This document shows positions 24,761 through 35,612 of a stretch of DNA of 64,000 nucleotides, piece after piece. The DNA lies in assembly GCA_033439265.1 (NCBI GenBank), contig JAVTVX010000012.1:8607001-8671000 (forward strand), given 5' to 3'. This DNA comes from Dillenia suffruticosa. Its lineage: Eukaryota > Streptophyta > Magnoliopsida > Dilleniales > Dilleniaceae. The position numbers and the translations under genes were made by a program. The notes beneath the pieces are model-generated. The model did no database searches, had not been told where the DNA came from, and saw nothing but the letters and a program-made list of their open reading frames with translations. The first letter of the stretch is position 1, and each line of letters begins with the position of its first letter.

Positions 24761-25081
24761 AATCCTAAAACTAAATCCATTTCATCTTTACCAAGAATCC
24801 AAATCCGACCCAAGTCTAACAATCATGGTTTAAATTCGTGACCCCTTCACATTCCCTCCATATGTTTCCCCCAAAATTAAAAACCCTAACCCTAGGTGCC
24901 TCTTCACAAATCGTCTTCTCCTATACTCTCTCACATCCTTCATCGAACATCTATCACTCTCCTTGTTTGAACAATCACTCCTATTTGGAGAAATTAGTAG
25001 AGATCTCATTTGAACTTTAAAAAACCCTAACTTCCCAAAGTTTCTCAACTTCAATACGTAAGAACACTAGCACTTTCGACA

Positions 25082-26328
25082 ATGCCAAAGATGAAAAATC
25101 CAGTCAAATTCAATGAAAGTGACTTTCCTTCCCTAGAGAAAAGTAAGTCCTTTATTTCTAATTTTTCTAAAAGAAAGTTAAATTTAGGGAGACTCATTGA
25201 TTGAGATTTTCTTAAGAAAATTGAGTTTTCATATAAAGAGCACCTCTCATATATCTTGCCTAGTTCTTTAATGAGCTCGAATGAAGATGTGTACGACATA
25301 TTAGTTAGGAAATTTTATAACAATATAGAAGTAGCTGAAGAAACTAAAAATCATGTGTTTGAGACTCACAACAACTTTTCCACGGGAATGGAATTATGCA
25401 CTTTAACGACACACATTAAGGGAAAGCAAATCATGCTCACTCCCAAAGTTATGTGCATGATGTGTAACTTAGAGTGGACCCCTTCTACTCGAGGTGAAAA
25501 ATATATAAAGATGACTCAAATAGAGTGTGCTAAAATTGTGTTTAAGAATACCAATCTGTCAAAAATGAGTGAAGTAGACTTGAATGCAAAGAATTTGGGG
25601 ATACATGAACGTCTTCTATATCTCATTATCACTCATATTCTAAGGTCTAGAGGAAGAAATCATACACATATAATCAAAGAGGATCTTTGGTTAATGGCTT
25701 ATATCATGGATAGTAGAAACCTTAGGTTACATTTTCTAGTTCCTTACTTCATGATTGAAGTAACCAAATCCAAGTCCTCAAATCTACTTTATCGCTCTCT
25801 GATTTTGATGTGCTAATAGTGAATAAAATTGACTTGAAAAATGAGATTTATACAAAATTGAGTATGCAGCATGGAATAGGGGAACAATCTTTGAAGAAGG
25901 CTAAATGGATACTCAAAAATGGAGTTTGGGAGAAGTTAGAAGATGATCAAGAAGAGGGTGGAAAGAAGAGAAAGAGGGATGAGACTGGGCTTAGTGAACC
26001 ATCTAGGGTAGATCCATTCGATGAGATTTAAGCTCGATCACTTCAAATCACTCTCTCCTATGGCACTCCATCCACATCCATTCCATCTTCTGAACTCACC
26101 ACGGACATGATTTGGGGTTCCCTTATGCATATTCAGTCACAATTCCTAAAAATTGAAAATCAAAACTCTCACACTCATACAAGGTTGATTGAATTAGAAG
26201 ATCAGAACAAGACCCTTCATGACAAAATGACTTCCTTGGAATCCTTGATTCAAAAAGATCCGAATGGTCCTCCAAACTCTCCACCAATAGACCCTTCCAT
26301 CAATTCATCTGATGAGCCACAAGTCTAA
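25082..26328 (+). pseudogene. Sirevirus env-like / plant-transposon-domain ORF
   Basis: A third gene lies between pol and the 3' LTR, as in Sireviruses. From ATG 25082 (MPKMKNPVKFNE) the frame runs to 25816 with one TGA at 25202, where Trp (TGG) fits the context LID-W-DFLKKI. The centre, around LGIHERLLYLIITHILRSRG and HIIKEDLWLM, resembles the domain named putative plant transposon protein, common in these ORFs. A one-base frame change near 25810 leads into 25810-26031, with a Lys/Arg-rich patch KKRKRDE, and then 26107-26328 with a short coiled coil and a Pro-rich end. Total length would be about 410 residues. No clear signal peptide or membrane span is seen, so an envelope role is not supported. 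It is much less damaged than pol. Confidence 0.7.
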
Positions 26329-26867
26329 GAAAATCTACATTTCTCTCTCAGATTGTAGAGAAACCATCTTTTTATGACTCTCTTTGGTTTTACTTTCTTG
26401 TGCACTTTGGTTGTTGCTTTCTTATCTTTTACTCTCTTGTAAAGAAACCATCGTTATCTAATGACACCACTGACTAATTTTGCTGATGACAAAAAATAGG
26501 AGAAAAGATGCATATATGTTATGTGTTGAATGGTTGGCATTAGCATATCTTTGGCATTAGTATAGCCCTAACTTCGATTGACATTGACATTAGCACATAT
26601 ATATCTATCTTGTGATTGTTGGTTGACATCGACATTAGCATCTATACATGCACATATTGATTGTTTGTTCTAATTGTGTGTTTGGCATATATATATTGAT
26701 GGCACATATATTGATAAATTGTAAGACATTCGGTGGAAGTTGGTAAATTGCATATATCAATTGAAGAATGTACTTGTGTGCATTGAGTAAAGATAAAATG
26801 TGTCTTTCAATGACTTAATCTTGAAGGAAAATTGTATAGATGAAAATTATAGTTGCATTAAAAAAAA

Positions 26868-27088
26868 CGGGGGAGAATCATAGAATGTCAATAATAAACA
26901 CCATAGGATTAAATATATGTAGCATATGATGAATATTTTCAAGCGAAATTAAGGGTTGAGACTAATCATAGATATTTCAAAACTTGAATTGATATAGCAT
27001 TGGTTGAGGGGAAGCATTTGGAAATTTTTCAAAACAATTTTATCAATTATTTCAAATTAGATTTTGTCATTATCAAAAAGAAGAAAAT
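26868..27088 (+). promoter_or_regulatory. polypurine tracts before the 3' LTR
   Basis: ACGGGGGAGAA at about 26867-26877 matches the G-rich purine core repeated upstream of Sirevirus 3' LTRs. Immediately before the LTR is AAAAAGAAGAAAA (27075-27087), the tract adjacent to plus-strand initiation. GAGGGGAAG at about 27006 may be a third, decayed copy. Confidence 0.65.
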
Positions 27089-28860
27089 TGTTAAATAAAA
27101 TAGATTTTGATGATAATTAGGAATAATAAAAGTTGATTTCAAGTAATTAATTTAAATTAGAAACAAATTAGAAAAATTGCTAAAATTGGTTTTAGATATA
27201 CAAGTCATCTCACTCATACACACAAGACGACTTATGAACATGAATGAGAGAAATATGGTTAAGTACAAATATTCAAGACGACTTGACCATTAGGATGAGA
27301 CAATCTGAGGAATTCAAGCCTCAGAAGTGTATGTCTGCACAACACGCAAGACGTCCTGACACTTAGAATAAGATAACCTGACAAGTTTAGGTCTCAGAAG
27401 TTCAAGTCTGCACACGTTTATGGCGACTCAATCGAAAATACAAGACGACTTGACTAAATTTAGGACGACTCAGTATCTGATACAAGATGACCTGAGGTAA
27501 TCAAGTCTCAGAAACTTGTTTGCACAAATAACCTAGGGCGACCTGAATATTAGTACAAGATGACCTAACTCAATCAAGCCTTAGAAATTTATTCTGCATA
27601 ACTAATGAGACGACCCAACTATAACTACAAGGCAACTTAAATAGAAAAACAAAAACACAAGTTGCCTCCATAAATTGGACAAGACGACCTGAGAAAGACA
27701 TGTCACAGAAGTAAATGTCTACACATACTTAGGATGACTCAAATATAGATATAAGACGACCTAAGCAAAAGAAATAGAAACATAAGTCGCATTGGTAAAT
27801 TTAACAAGACGACCTGGCAAATGAAATTAAACATGTAATCCGTCCTGTCGACTAAACAAGTCATCTTGTAAATTGAAAGAATAAATTTAAGGCGACTCAT
27901 TATTTTTATAAGAACCTATGACTTGACAAGGTTACTATGATAAAAACATGTCCTCTTACCTCTCACATTTAAAATCTTGACAAATAAACTTGTACAGTTG
28001 TCAAGCCAACCCAAGACTAAGCAAGTTATCTTATAATCATGTTAAGGTGACTTGACTAAAGGACAAGAAGACCTATAATTTAAACAAGTCTACTCATAAT
28101 CTACACAAATCCCCTTGTCTCTTACATTCAAAGTCTTGACAAGTAAATTTATACATCTATCAAGGTGACTTATGAATTTAAATTGTAAAAACAAGCCTGC
28201 TTGTGGTCTCGATAGATCGATCTGCTGTATGTAACATTCATTTGTTCAGAAAAGATGGTGCAAATTTAATGTACTGTTCACCTACTTCAACAAACACTAA
28301 AATGCATTCAATTGTGTCCAACGGCTAAACCCTATTCCTCATCTATAAAATCAATTGAAGAACACATGAGATGGGTGATGAAAAATTCTTGAACAACACT
28401 CTGAACACCAAAAACAGGTCTCATTCTTTATTTGCATTATAACGAGCATTCTAAAGTATCATCAGTTTCATTTTTCTTTTCTTTCTCTACTTGTTGTGTA
28501 AAATCAAAATCGTATTATTCTGAATTTGTGCGAAAGAGAAAAAGAGATGTATCAGATTAGATTTTTTATTGATCTTGTGAAAAATTAAGTTGAAGTAATA
28601 GAACAATACTTGTATGGTTCACTAGTACCAGCGGAAATTAGTTTTGTAATTTTTGAATAGAGTAGTGAATTTGAAAATCTAGGTAAAGTCTAAGAGTGGA
28701 TATACACCAAGAAGGTGAAACCATTATAAATTGTGTGTGTCAATTTTTATTTACTTTTTCCTTTATTTATTTGTATAAATCAAGTTTTAAATCCCTATAA
28801 TTAATTAAAATTTGTAAATAATTTATTCACCCCTCTAAATTATTATATTTAGTGTCAACA
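27089..28860 (+). repeat. 3' LTR of the Sirevirus-type element
   Basis: It begins TGTTAAATAAAATAG and ends TGTCAACA. It is collinear with the 5' LTR, including the GACGAC repeats (many with C-to-T changes) and a TATAAAAT at about 28345. Numerous mismatches show that the insertion is old. Exact divergence was not computed. Confidence 0.9.
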
Positions 28861-29393
28861 AGTGACACCAAACACCAAGGAGATTAAAGAGCCAATTAGG
28901 TTGTTATCTAGAAGGGAGTAATCGATGTATGCCTAGAGAATGGGGCGTAAATGATGCGATTCGGCACTTTTTAACACATTTTATGTATTGAGCTCTAAAC
29001 TTATGTCTTATGCTAATAAACTTTTAGACCATACTCCATCAGAAAACAACGTAGAAACGGGAAGCTAGAAATTTTTAAAAAGGTGTGAAGATAAAGTTGA
29101 AAAAAGATGTGGTGTATCCTTAAAGAAAGATTTATATAAATTTGACTATTTTTATTCATAGACAACTTTTTATTTTATCTATAAGTTTTACAAGATTTTT
29201 TTGATTCTGAATCTGTCTATTACATCTTGCACTCCAAACTAAATGCTAACCATTACAACTTATTTCCGATATATTGGGTCTTAAAATTTCCTATTTTTTT
29301 TTAGAAAAATAATAGTCATGGGCCGGCTGGCCAACATATGCTAAGAGAATTAATGTTATTCATACTAAATCAACTGTCAATTGATATTATGAT
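28861..29393. other. intergenic, no gene recognised
   Basis: This is flank of the Sirevirus insertion. No gene or repeat boundary is supported. Confidence 0.4.
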
Positions 29394-29414
29394 ATAATTA
29401 TAATTATTAATTTA

Positions 29415-29590
29415 TTAAATTTTTTTGAGTTGAGTGGTCAAAAATACTCTACCTTTTTAATCAGAGATTTCGAGTTTGAGTTCTGAAAATAACGAAAAAA
29501 CATTTGGGAGAGCAAATCTCTAAAATGAGTTCTATAATGTTTGAATTAGATTAATTGGATAAAAGCCAAACGTTAGTGGTGAAAAAAAAA
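29415..29590 (+). mobile_element. tRNA-derived SINE, copy 1, with target duplication
   Basis: The 176-bp body has an A-box-like GTTGAGTGGTCAAAA, a B-box-like CGAGTTTGAGTTCTG 30-45 bases later, an internal GGGAGAGCAAATCTCTAAAATG block, a GGATAAAAGCC block and an A-rich tail. It is flanked by direct repeats of about 21 bp, at 29394-29414 and 29591-29611, differing at two positions (ATARTTATAATTATTAATYTA). Direct repeats of this length plus a poly(A) end mark LINE-assisted retroposition. Confidence 0.8.
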
Positions 29591-29611
29591 ATAGTTATAA
29601 TTATTAATCTA

Positions 29612-31039
29612 ATGTGAATTAAGTTGCCTGTATAAATATATTACTCTTTTAAGTTTTAGGCCCTAGTTTTGTCTTACCTTTTTCTTTTGATTTATATATT
29701 TAATGTTTGAATATGTGCTTCTTGGTGTTTGAACAAATCGAAGATTTTTGAAGTTTGACAAGGTTAACCGTATGAAAGACATGAAAAAAAAAAAAAGGAC
29801 AAGATGGCTATGAAAAGGTTTTAACAGATTTTATAGATATAAATACTTGTAAAAATTGTGAAATGTGTCGATTGCAATTGCATGTATGTTTGTATTTTTT
29901 TTTTTTTTAAAAGAAACTAGAACTAGGATGATGATTATGATTTCAATTTTAGAATGGGAAGGCTCTCGTCTGATTTTGATTTTAGAGTAAAACTATTTTC
30001 AAGTTTCTAATTCAATTTTATAAGTTTTTGTTTCGATTTAAAATTCTTTTTATATGTTTATTTTCGATTCAATTAAAAATAAAATTTGAACTCAGATATC
30101 ATTTTTAAATTAAATCAACTAGTTAATACTCACCACAATTTTTTTTTTTAATTTTTTTAATTTTTTTTTTAAAGTTTTCTCACTCCTAAACCTAATTACA
30201 TGGCATTAGCAGAAAACATGCCCAAAAAGAAAAAATCTAAGCAAAATCAATGCCAGATTTGAGATGTTCCTTTCCATTAGAGGGGAAGATTTTAGGCAAA
30301 GACAAGACAATTACGCCGAAAGAGAATCTAATCCCATCTTTATATCGCTTTCCAGTGTGCCCAAATCTTTCAAACATGACTAAATAAATTTATGAATGAC
30401 AATATTTCATTAAATTTCTTTCTGAAAGTTTCTTATTGTGGAACCTAAAGACTCAGATAGAGTTTAAGTAAAGTTGTTAATAAAAATTAATTTATATAAT
30501 AATAATTTAAAATTCTTATAAAAAAAATTGAACTTTTATTTAAAATTAAATGAAAATAAAAATAAATCACAAGTCAAGATTTTCGAGCAGAAAAAAACAA
30601 GTGGGTTCTCTGAGTGGACGGAACTCTCGACATGCTTTATGCCCCCTTGTGGGGTAATTGATTAAAATTTAGAAGGGGATTGAAATGGAAAGACAATGAC
30701 AAGCAAGCGTGCTAACTGCTTAGCAAGACTGTGCGGTGGGGTCATCTTAATAGTATATGGTCTATGCTCTTTGGGGTTACTAGGGTCAATGATTAACACA
30801 AAATCTAAGGCACATGCCAAGCCAAGGGAGAACAGAATGGAACCACCCACTTCAAAGTAAATGACAAATGGACCAAATTAATTAATCAAGATAAAGCCCA
30901 CAAACAAATTAGATTTAATTCCCAAAATTCATGTGATTTAAGGGTTACTAGGTTGCCGATACAAAACAATACGAAAAAAAAACAACATTTTATAAAAATT
31001 AAAAAAAAAAAAAAAACAGAAATATATATAACTGTGTTA
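29612..31039. other. intergenic, no gene recognised
   Basis: AT-rich sequence with poly-A and poly-T runs (29785-29798, 29895-29910, 30140-30173). No protein, RNA or element end could be supported. Confidence 0.45.
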
Positions 31040-31260
31040 AAATAAAAAATATAAATTTTTTTATATAAATATTAATTATTTTATAAAATTAATAGAACAG
31101 TTATTTTTTATAATAAAAATTTAAAATGATCAAATATATAATTATTAATCATAAAATAAATAATATAATTTTTTTGTATAATTATTAATTAATTTAATAT
31201 ATTAAAATATTTATAAAATAAAAAATATTTTCAAACTGAGAAAAAGGTCAGTGTTGAGAA
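31040..31260 (+). repeat. AT-rich dispersed repeat, copy C
   Basis: It is collinear with copy A: ATAAATATTAATTATTTTATAAA, then GTTATTTTTTATAATAAAAATTT, AAATATATAATTATTAATCATA, ATTAATTAATTTAATATATT and the tail CTGAGAAAAAGGTCAGTGTT. Confidence 0.5.
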
Positions 31261-31443
31261 GTTACCGCAAATCATAAGCAGCGCTCAGATGAAGGATGCG
31301 TGTGTGTATCCTATTAAAGCTTACAGGTCTTCAAACAACAGCAGACGACGGAGAAACACTTCACCAAGTTCTTAGTTATGGAGCAACACTTGCCCTGGTT
31401 TTGATGTGCCAACAACAATTTTATTGGAGTAAGAGTTAAGTCA

Positions 31444-32748
31444 TGTTACAACAAAAAAAAACACGATTTTAACGATAAATTTTGACGATAAAAAAAATTT
31501 ATCGCCGAATTTAGTGATAAAAAAAATTTCATTGTTATTTAGCAATGAAATTTGCGATGAAAAAACACTCATAACCAAAATAGCGATAAATAATTTATTC
31601 GTGATTAAATTCGTCACTAATCGGTGATAAAAATATTTTTGTTGTAAAATTTTTCACTAATTAGCGACGGATGTGTATTTCTATCATTAAATCTGTAGCT
31701 AACTCACTATAGTAATTTTTTGTTAAAAAGAGATTCAATACTAATGATTAATTTTTATTATTAATCAATAATTTTTTATTAAAAATAATTTTTATTATAA
31801 TTCAAAATATAAATTATTTTTAATTTTCAAACTTAAATTAAGAATTTCACTGCAAACATTTAATTTTTTATTTTCCCTTTTTTATCTTTCTTTGTAATTG
31901 TATAATATAACATTCTTTTATTTTTATTATTTCATTATTCATTTTATTGGAAAAATCAAGAAAAATAATTTATGATAAAATTAATAAATCATATTCTTTT
32001 TATTGGATAAATCAAGAAAAATAATTTATTATTCTATCTTAATTAATCAAATTTATCTTTTTGACTCAAAAATATTTTATTTCTTTATTTAGCATCAATT
32101 TAATCAAAGTCAAATTTAAATAGTAAAAAAAGTTCAATAAGAATAGAAAAGAAAAAAAAAATTATCCCAAGGTAAAAGAAAAAATATACACAAAGAAAAG
32201 TTTAATGAAAAAAAAAAATGACCCCTAGGTGAAGAAGAAAAAAATAGAGATGGGAATGAGATAAATATTAAAAAAAATAAAGTGAGAGTGAGATAAAAAT
32301 AAACAAAGAATTCACAAAAGGTATTGTGATATAGTGGTTGTCATAATTCAAAGTCTCCTTGCATGCATATGTTTGAATCTGGGTGGAGACAATTTTCGCA
32401 AGAAAAAGAAGGCGGGCATGTTCGCAGGCGGGTGCACAAGCATAGGTGCGGCTTGTTTGCGTGTGTGCATGCACATTCTCCTTTTCATCGCAGAAAAGTT
32501 ATCTGTCACTAAATTTAGTAACTAAATTTAACAATAGAGATTCTGATTTCCGTCACTAAATTTAGCGACTGAAAAATTATTCTCCATCATTAAATTTAAC
32601 TACGGATTCTGATTTTCGTCGTTAAATTTTTGTAACGCATCATTAGCAACAAAAAATGTTTTATCGCTAAATCTGTCGTTAAAAAGTTTAGTGACGAATT
32701 TTTTTTAAATTTTCGTCGTTAATGCTGTGTTTTTTTTTTGTAGTGTGT
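31444..32748. mobile_element. non-autonomous CACTA (En/Spm-type) transposon
   Basis: The right end is TTTTTTTTTTGTAGTG (to 32745), whose reverse complement is CACTACAAAAAAAAAA. The left end reads TACAACAAAAAAAAACACG with the first CAC lost. Next to the ends, CGTCACTAAATTTAGCGAC-like words occur many times in both orientations, as in CACTA subterminal repeats. TGT occurs at both edges (31444-31446 and 32746-32748) and may be the 3-bp target duplication. No transposase is present in 1.3 kb, so movement would have depended on another element. Confidence 0.65.
32310..32450 (+). mobile_element. Au-SINE-like fragment inside the CACTA element
   Basis: TATTGTGATATAGTGGTTG could be a decayed A-box region. 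GTTTGAATCTGGGTGGAGAC with AATTTTCGCAAG following resembles the B box and downstream body of the widespread Au SINE (AAATCCTGGGTGGAAACAAT then TTGCAGAAA). No poly tail or target duplication was found. The right part is uncertain. Confidence 0.4.
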
Positions 32749-33273
32749 TCTTGGTATTCTTTAAGAAAGACAACATTACATTATTCGATTCATTGGATAA
32801 ATTTATGGACAATTGTTTTAAAAAGCTTTTCATGAATATGATGATTGTTGAGTTAATACCTCCAAGCTTACTGGGGGTGTTTAGCAACTCTTAGAGAGAG
32901 AGAGGTAAAAGAGAAATACCAAAACAAAACAAAAATCATCTTAAGTTTAGACCAAGATTACACTACTCCATCTAATGGGGTATCATCTCTCTCTCTCCCT
33001 CATTTTGGGAGGATGCAGCTCCTGTCTCTACGGTGGAGTAAGTATTTCACTCGACCTGCCAACTTCCATAGCAGTTGAATCTTCTTCGACTCTGCCGCTA
33101 AATGAATGTAATGGCATTTCGTCGACTCAATCGATAACTCATCGCGTCTTGTGAAGAATTTGTACTTAAGGTGTTCAAAGAAATGCCTCCAAGGAGATTT
33201 GATTTGTCTTCATGGTCTTCCATGATTTCGTGTCTTGTCAATAATGGTCTCGTTATCCAAACCTTGAATATAT
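32749..33273. other. intergenic, no gene recognised
   Basis: Unique-looking sequence between the CACTA element and SINE copy 2. No gene was recognised. Confidence 0.4.
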
Positions 33274-33289
33274 TTTTGCAGATGCAATT

Positions 33290-33475
33290 TTTTTTTTTTT
33301 TAATTTTCATCGTCGGTATTCTAGTTTTGTCCGATTAATTCAGTTCAAGTAGTGTAATGTTCATTTTAGAGATTGTCTCTTTTAAATTTTTTTTTATCAT
33401 TTTTAAAGATTGAACTCAAAACCTCTGATTAAAAAAATAGAATATCCGATTAGTCAATCCAAAAAAGTTTGGTGC
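33290..33475 (-). mobile_element. tRNA-derived SINE, copy 2 (minus), with target duplication
   Basis: Read on the minus strand the 186-bp body parallels copy 1: TTGGATTGACTAATCGGATA, TTTTTTTAATCAGAGGTTTT, GAGTTCAATC, GACAATCTCTAAAATGAAC, TTGAACTGAATTAATCGGAC and a poly(A) tail (poly-T at 33288-33301 on plus). The 16-bp flanks TTTTGCARATGCAATT at 33274-33289 and 33476-33491 differ at one position, a clear target-site duplication. Confidence 0.85.
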
Positions 33476-33744
33476 TTTTGCAAATGCAATTGGTAATTTA
33501 GTTTGGTACACAAAAGCTAATTAGTTGAGAGTAAAAGAGGAGAGAGAAAGCTTTTAAGAAATAATATATTTTAGACTTTTTTGGTAATATGATAGAAAAA
33601 GAGATGATTATGATAGATTTTAGCATGACTAGTAACCAAAAGATGGGGAGAAAATGCTTATTTATTTATTTCAAAAGGAAGCGTTAAGAAAACAAACTTA
33701 TAAAGGACATCATTTCCCAACCATCTCACGTTAAAGACCGATAC

Positions 33745-34160
33745 AACTCGCCAGAAGGGGAGAAAAATTCATGAAAACCAAGAGATAGCATAGGTCCTAG
33801 TTTGGTCAGTACATTCGCACAAGTTACCCTCGTCGGGGCACAAAGAACCTCATGCACTTGGGTGCAACAGATGAGCTGTTGACATTCTCTAAGGATATGC
33901 ATGAGTCCACCATGGCAGATAGGACCGACACAAGCTCAGCTGAGTCGGTCTATAGGATGGATGAGGAGAATAGGGTACGGAGCAGCATAAGAAACCCCCT
34001 TGCGGACAACGCATAACTCCGCAGTGAAGGGATTTGCAACCCCCAAATTCGTCGTAAAACTGAAAATCTATGATCCAGACTCATCACGAAGTAAGTCGCC
34101 AACCCCAGCCACGCAAGAATGCAAACTTGACAAACCATCTGTATTTAATTTATAAAAACC
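33745..34160 (-). pseudogene. LINE-derived RNase H domain relic
   Basis: On the minus strand from 34160 the frame reads GFYKLNTDG, GVGDLLRDESGS, IFSFTTNLGVANPFTAELC and VVRKGVSYA. This is the plant RVT_3 RNase H pattern (FKLNTDG, GGLLRDHTG, AELWAIRKGL). The Asp of NTDG and Glu of AELC, two catalytic residues, are visible. A TAG stands where Trp normally follows GS. A later block reads RVTCANVLTKLG, matching the REANxxADALAKLG end of the domain in which the catalytic Asp would be Asn or Val. The rest of the LINE is missing here. Confidence 0.75.
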
Positions 34161-35423
34161 TATAGGTGGGGGTACCATCGAACCCTGTAGCCCAAACAGG
34201 GTGGAGATCAAGACCAACTAGCCATCGCTGGCCAACTATCTAGAGTATAGCTAGAGGCCGAAAAGGTTCACTTGGGGCATATCTGGTTTACTCTTTCATT
34301 AACTCTCAAAAAATTTCACTCGACTAAGCCAATAAGAAGCATCCCACTTGAAGAGAAAACCATGACCCTCAAGAGTCTTGGGGTAGGCTGGATCTTTCTA
34401 TTGCCTTTATAAAGCACAATCGTCTCAAATAATTTTTCAAATCAGCAATTTCACTGAGATTAAGATTTCACATCGTGAGAGAGATATTATATCGAAAGAA
34501 ATCACCCAAAATTGAACACGGTAATACTTAAATCGGATTAATAAAAATATAACTCCATATATCAATTGGTTATTAAGAGAGAGAGAATTTCATTCCACAA
34601 CTCCAATCAACTAGTAATCAAACTTTTTACTCTATAAGATTGATTCAAATAAAGTAGGGCAATTGGAAGTGAATAGAATGCTTCGGATACCATAACAGCA
34701 TGCAAGGCATGGAAAAGGAACCAAGGGGACCATCAACAGAATCCTTTTATGGGCTCCATTATATTCTAACACCTATATATATAAAAGGACAAAGGTTTGA
34801 CATGCTTTATGAAAAAAAAAGTTTCACTATATTCCTTGTAACTTGTTCGATTAAGTGGACTTTCGAACCAAAAGTGAAGTAGGGACAGAGGCCTCTCACA
34901 AAGAAATCTAAAGCTCTAGGACGTGTGAAGGTAAGATAACGCTTGCACACTACACCGCAGAGATGATGAAACGCCGTACGTTATGCAAGAGTATGTTTAA
35001 GCAGCACTAACCCATTTGGGGTTTACCACTGGAAACCGGACCACTGTTACATATTATTTCAAAAAGCAAACAGAGAGAATCACTGAGAGACAAGATTATA
35101 CTTCAAAATTTTGAATGATTTGACACAATCTTTAAGTGCTAATCAATAGTACAATATGAATGTACAAAATTGTGAACCATGAAAAAAGCAGCAGAAGTTG
35201 ATATACCTGGTCTTTCCTTCCTGCTTATGTGTGAGGGCTAAAGGTAAAGAGAAACATCAAGTTTCATCCAAAAAAAAAATTGTGGTTGGACAAAGATGAG
35301 CATCATTTGTGTTCTTTGCTTACAATGGCACAAGACCGTCCCTGATGATAATCTGAAAATGAATATCTAGGGAAGATGTTGCAGAACATAAAGTGTAGTT
35401 GATGAGGGAGCTCAGGACAACAG
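34161..35423. other. downstream flank of the GEM-like gene
   Basis: This stretch separates the LINE relic from the GEM-like stop codon. The part next to 35423 should contain the 3' UTR. A polyadenylation site was not identified with confidence, and no other gene is seen. Confidence 0.45.
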
Positions 35424-35612
35424 CTACACAGATTGGGCATCACGAGTCTCAAGAGATTCCTGTAGTAGTCGTACAGCCCCTTCATAGTTCAAAAAGCCCA
35501 TGTACCAGAATTCGTGATTATCAACAGATATCACTTGAATGTATTTTTCAGAAGGATTGACTTTACTTGAAGAAGGATTGATGGCTTTAAGCTGATGCAA
35601 CGGAATAACAAC
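35424..35612 (-). CDS. GEM-like exon 4
   Basis: Acceptor TTTATGTAG before GTTGTTATTCC. It encodes [15 protein letters not shown] through [17 protein letters not shown] and ends LETRDAQSV with TAG at 35424-35426. Completes the GRAM domain; 62 residues. Confidence 0.92.
   Translation of the reverse strand, partial: VVIPLHQLKAINPSSSKVNPSEKYIQVISVDNHEFWYMGFLNYEGAVRLLQESLETRDAQSV

Larger units (their letters stand above)
17376..28860 (+). mobile_element. full-length, inactive Copia retrotransposon of Sirevirus type
   Basis: The element is about 11.5 kb long: LTR, tRNA-Met primer site, gag, protease, integrase, reverse transcriptase, RNase H, a further env-like ORF, purine tracts and LTR. Integrase before RT defines the Ty1/Copia order. 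Long LTRs (1760 and 1772 bp), a gag with zinc knuckle plus a long coiled coil, an ORF after pol, and a GGGGGAGA tract far upstream of the 3' LTR are together typical of the Sirevirus (SIRE/Maximus) lineage. Both LTRs begin TGTT and end CAACA. The 5-bp flanks are AGTAG and AGTGA, only 3 of 5 matching. Many stops and frameshifts make it non-functional. Confidence 0.9.
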
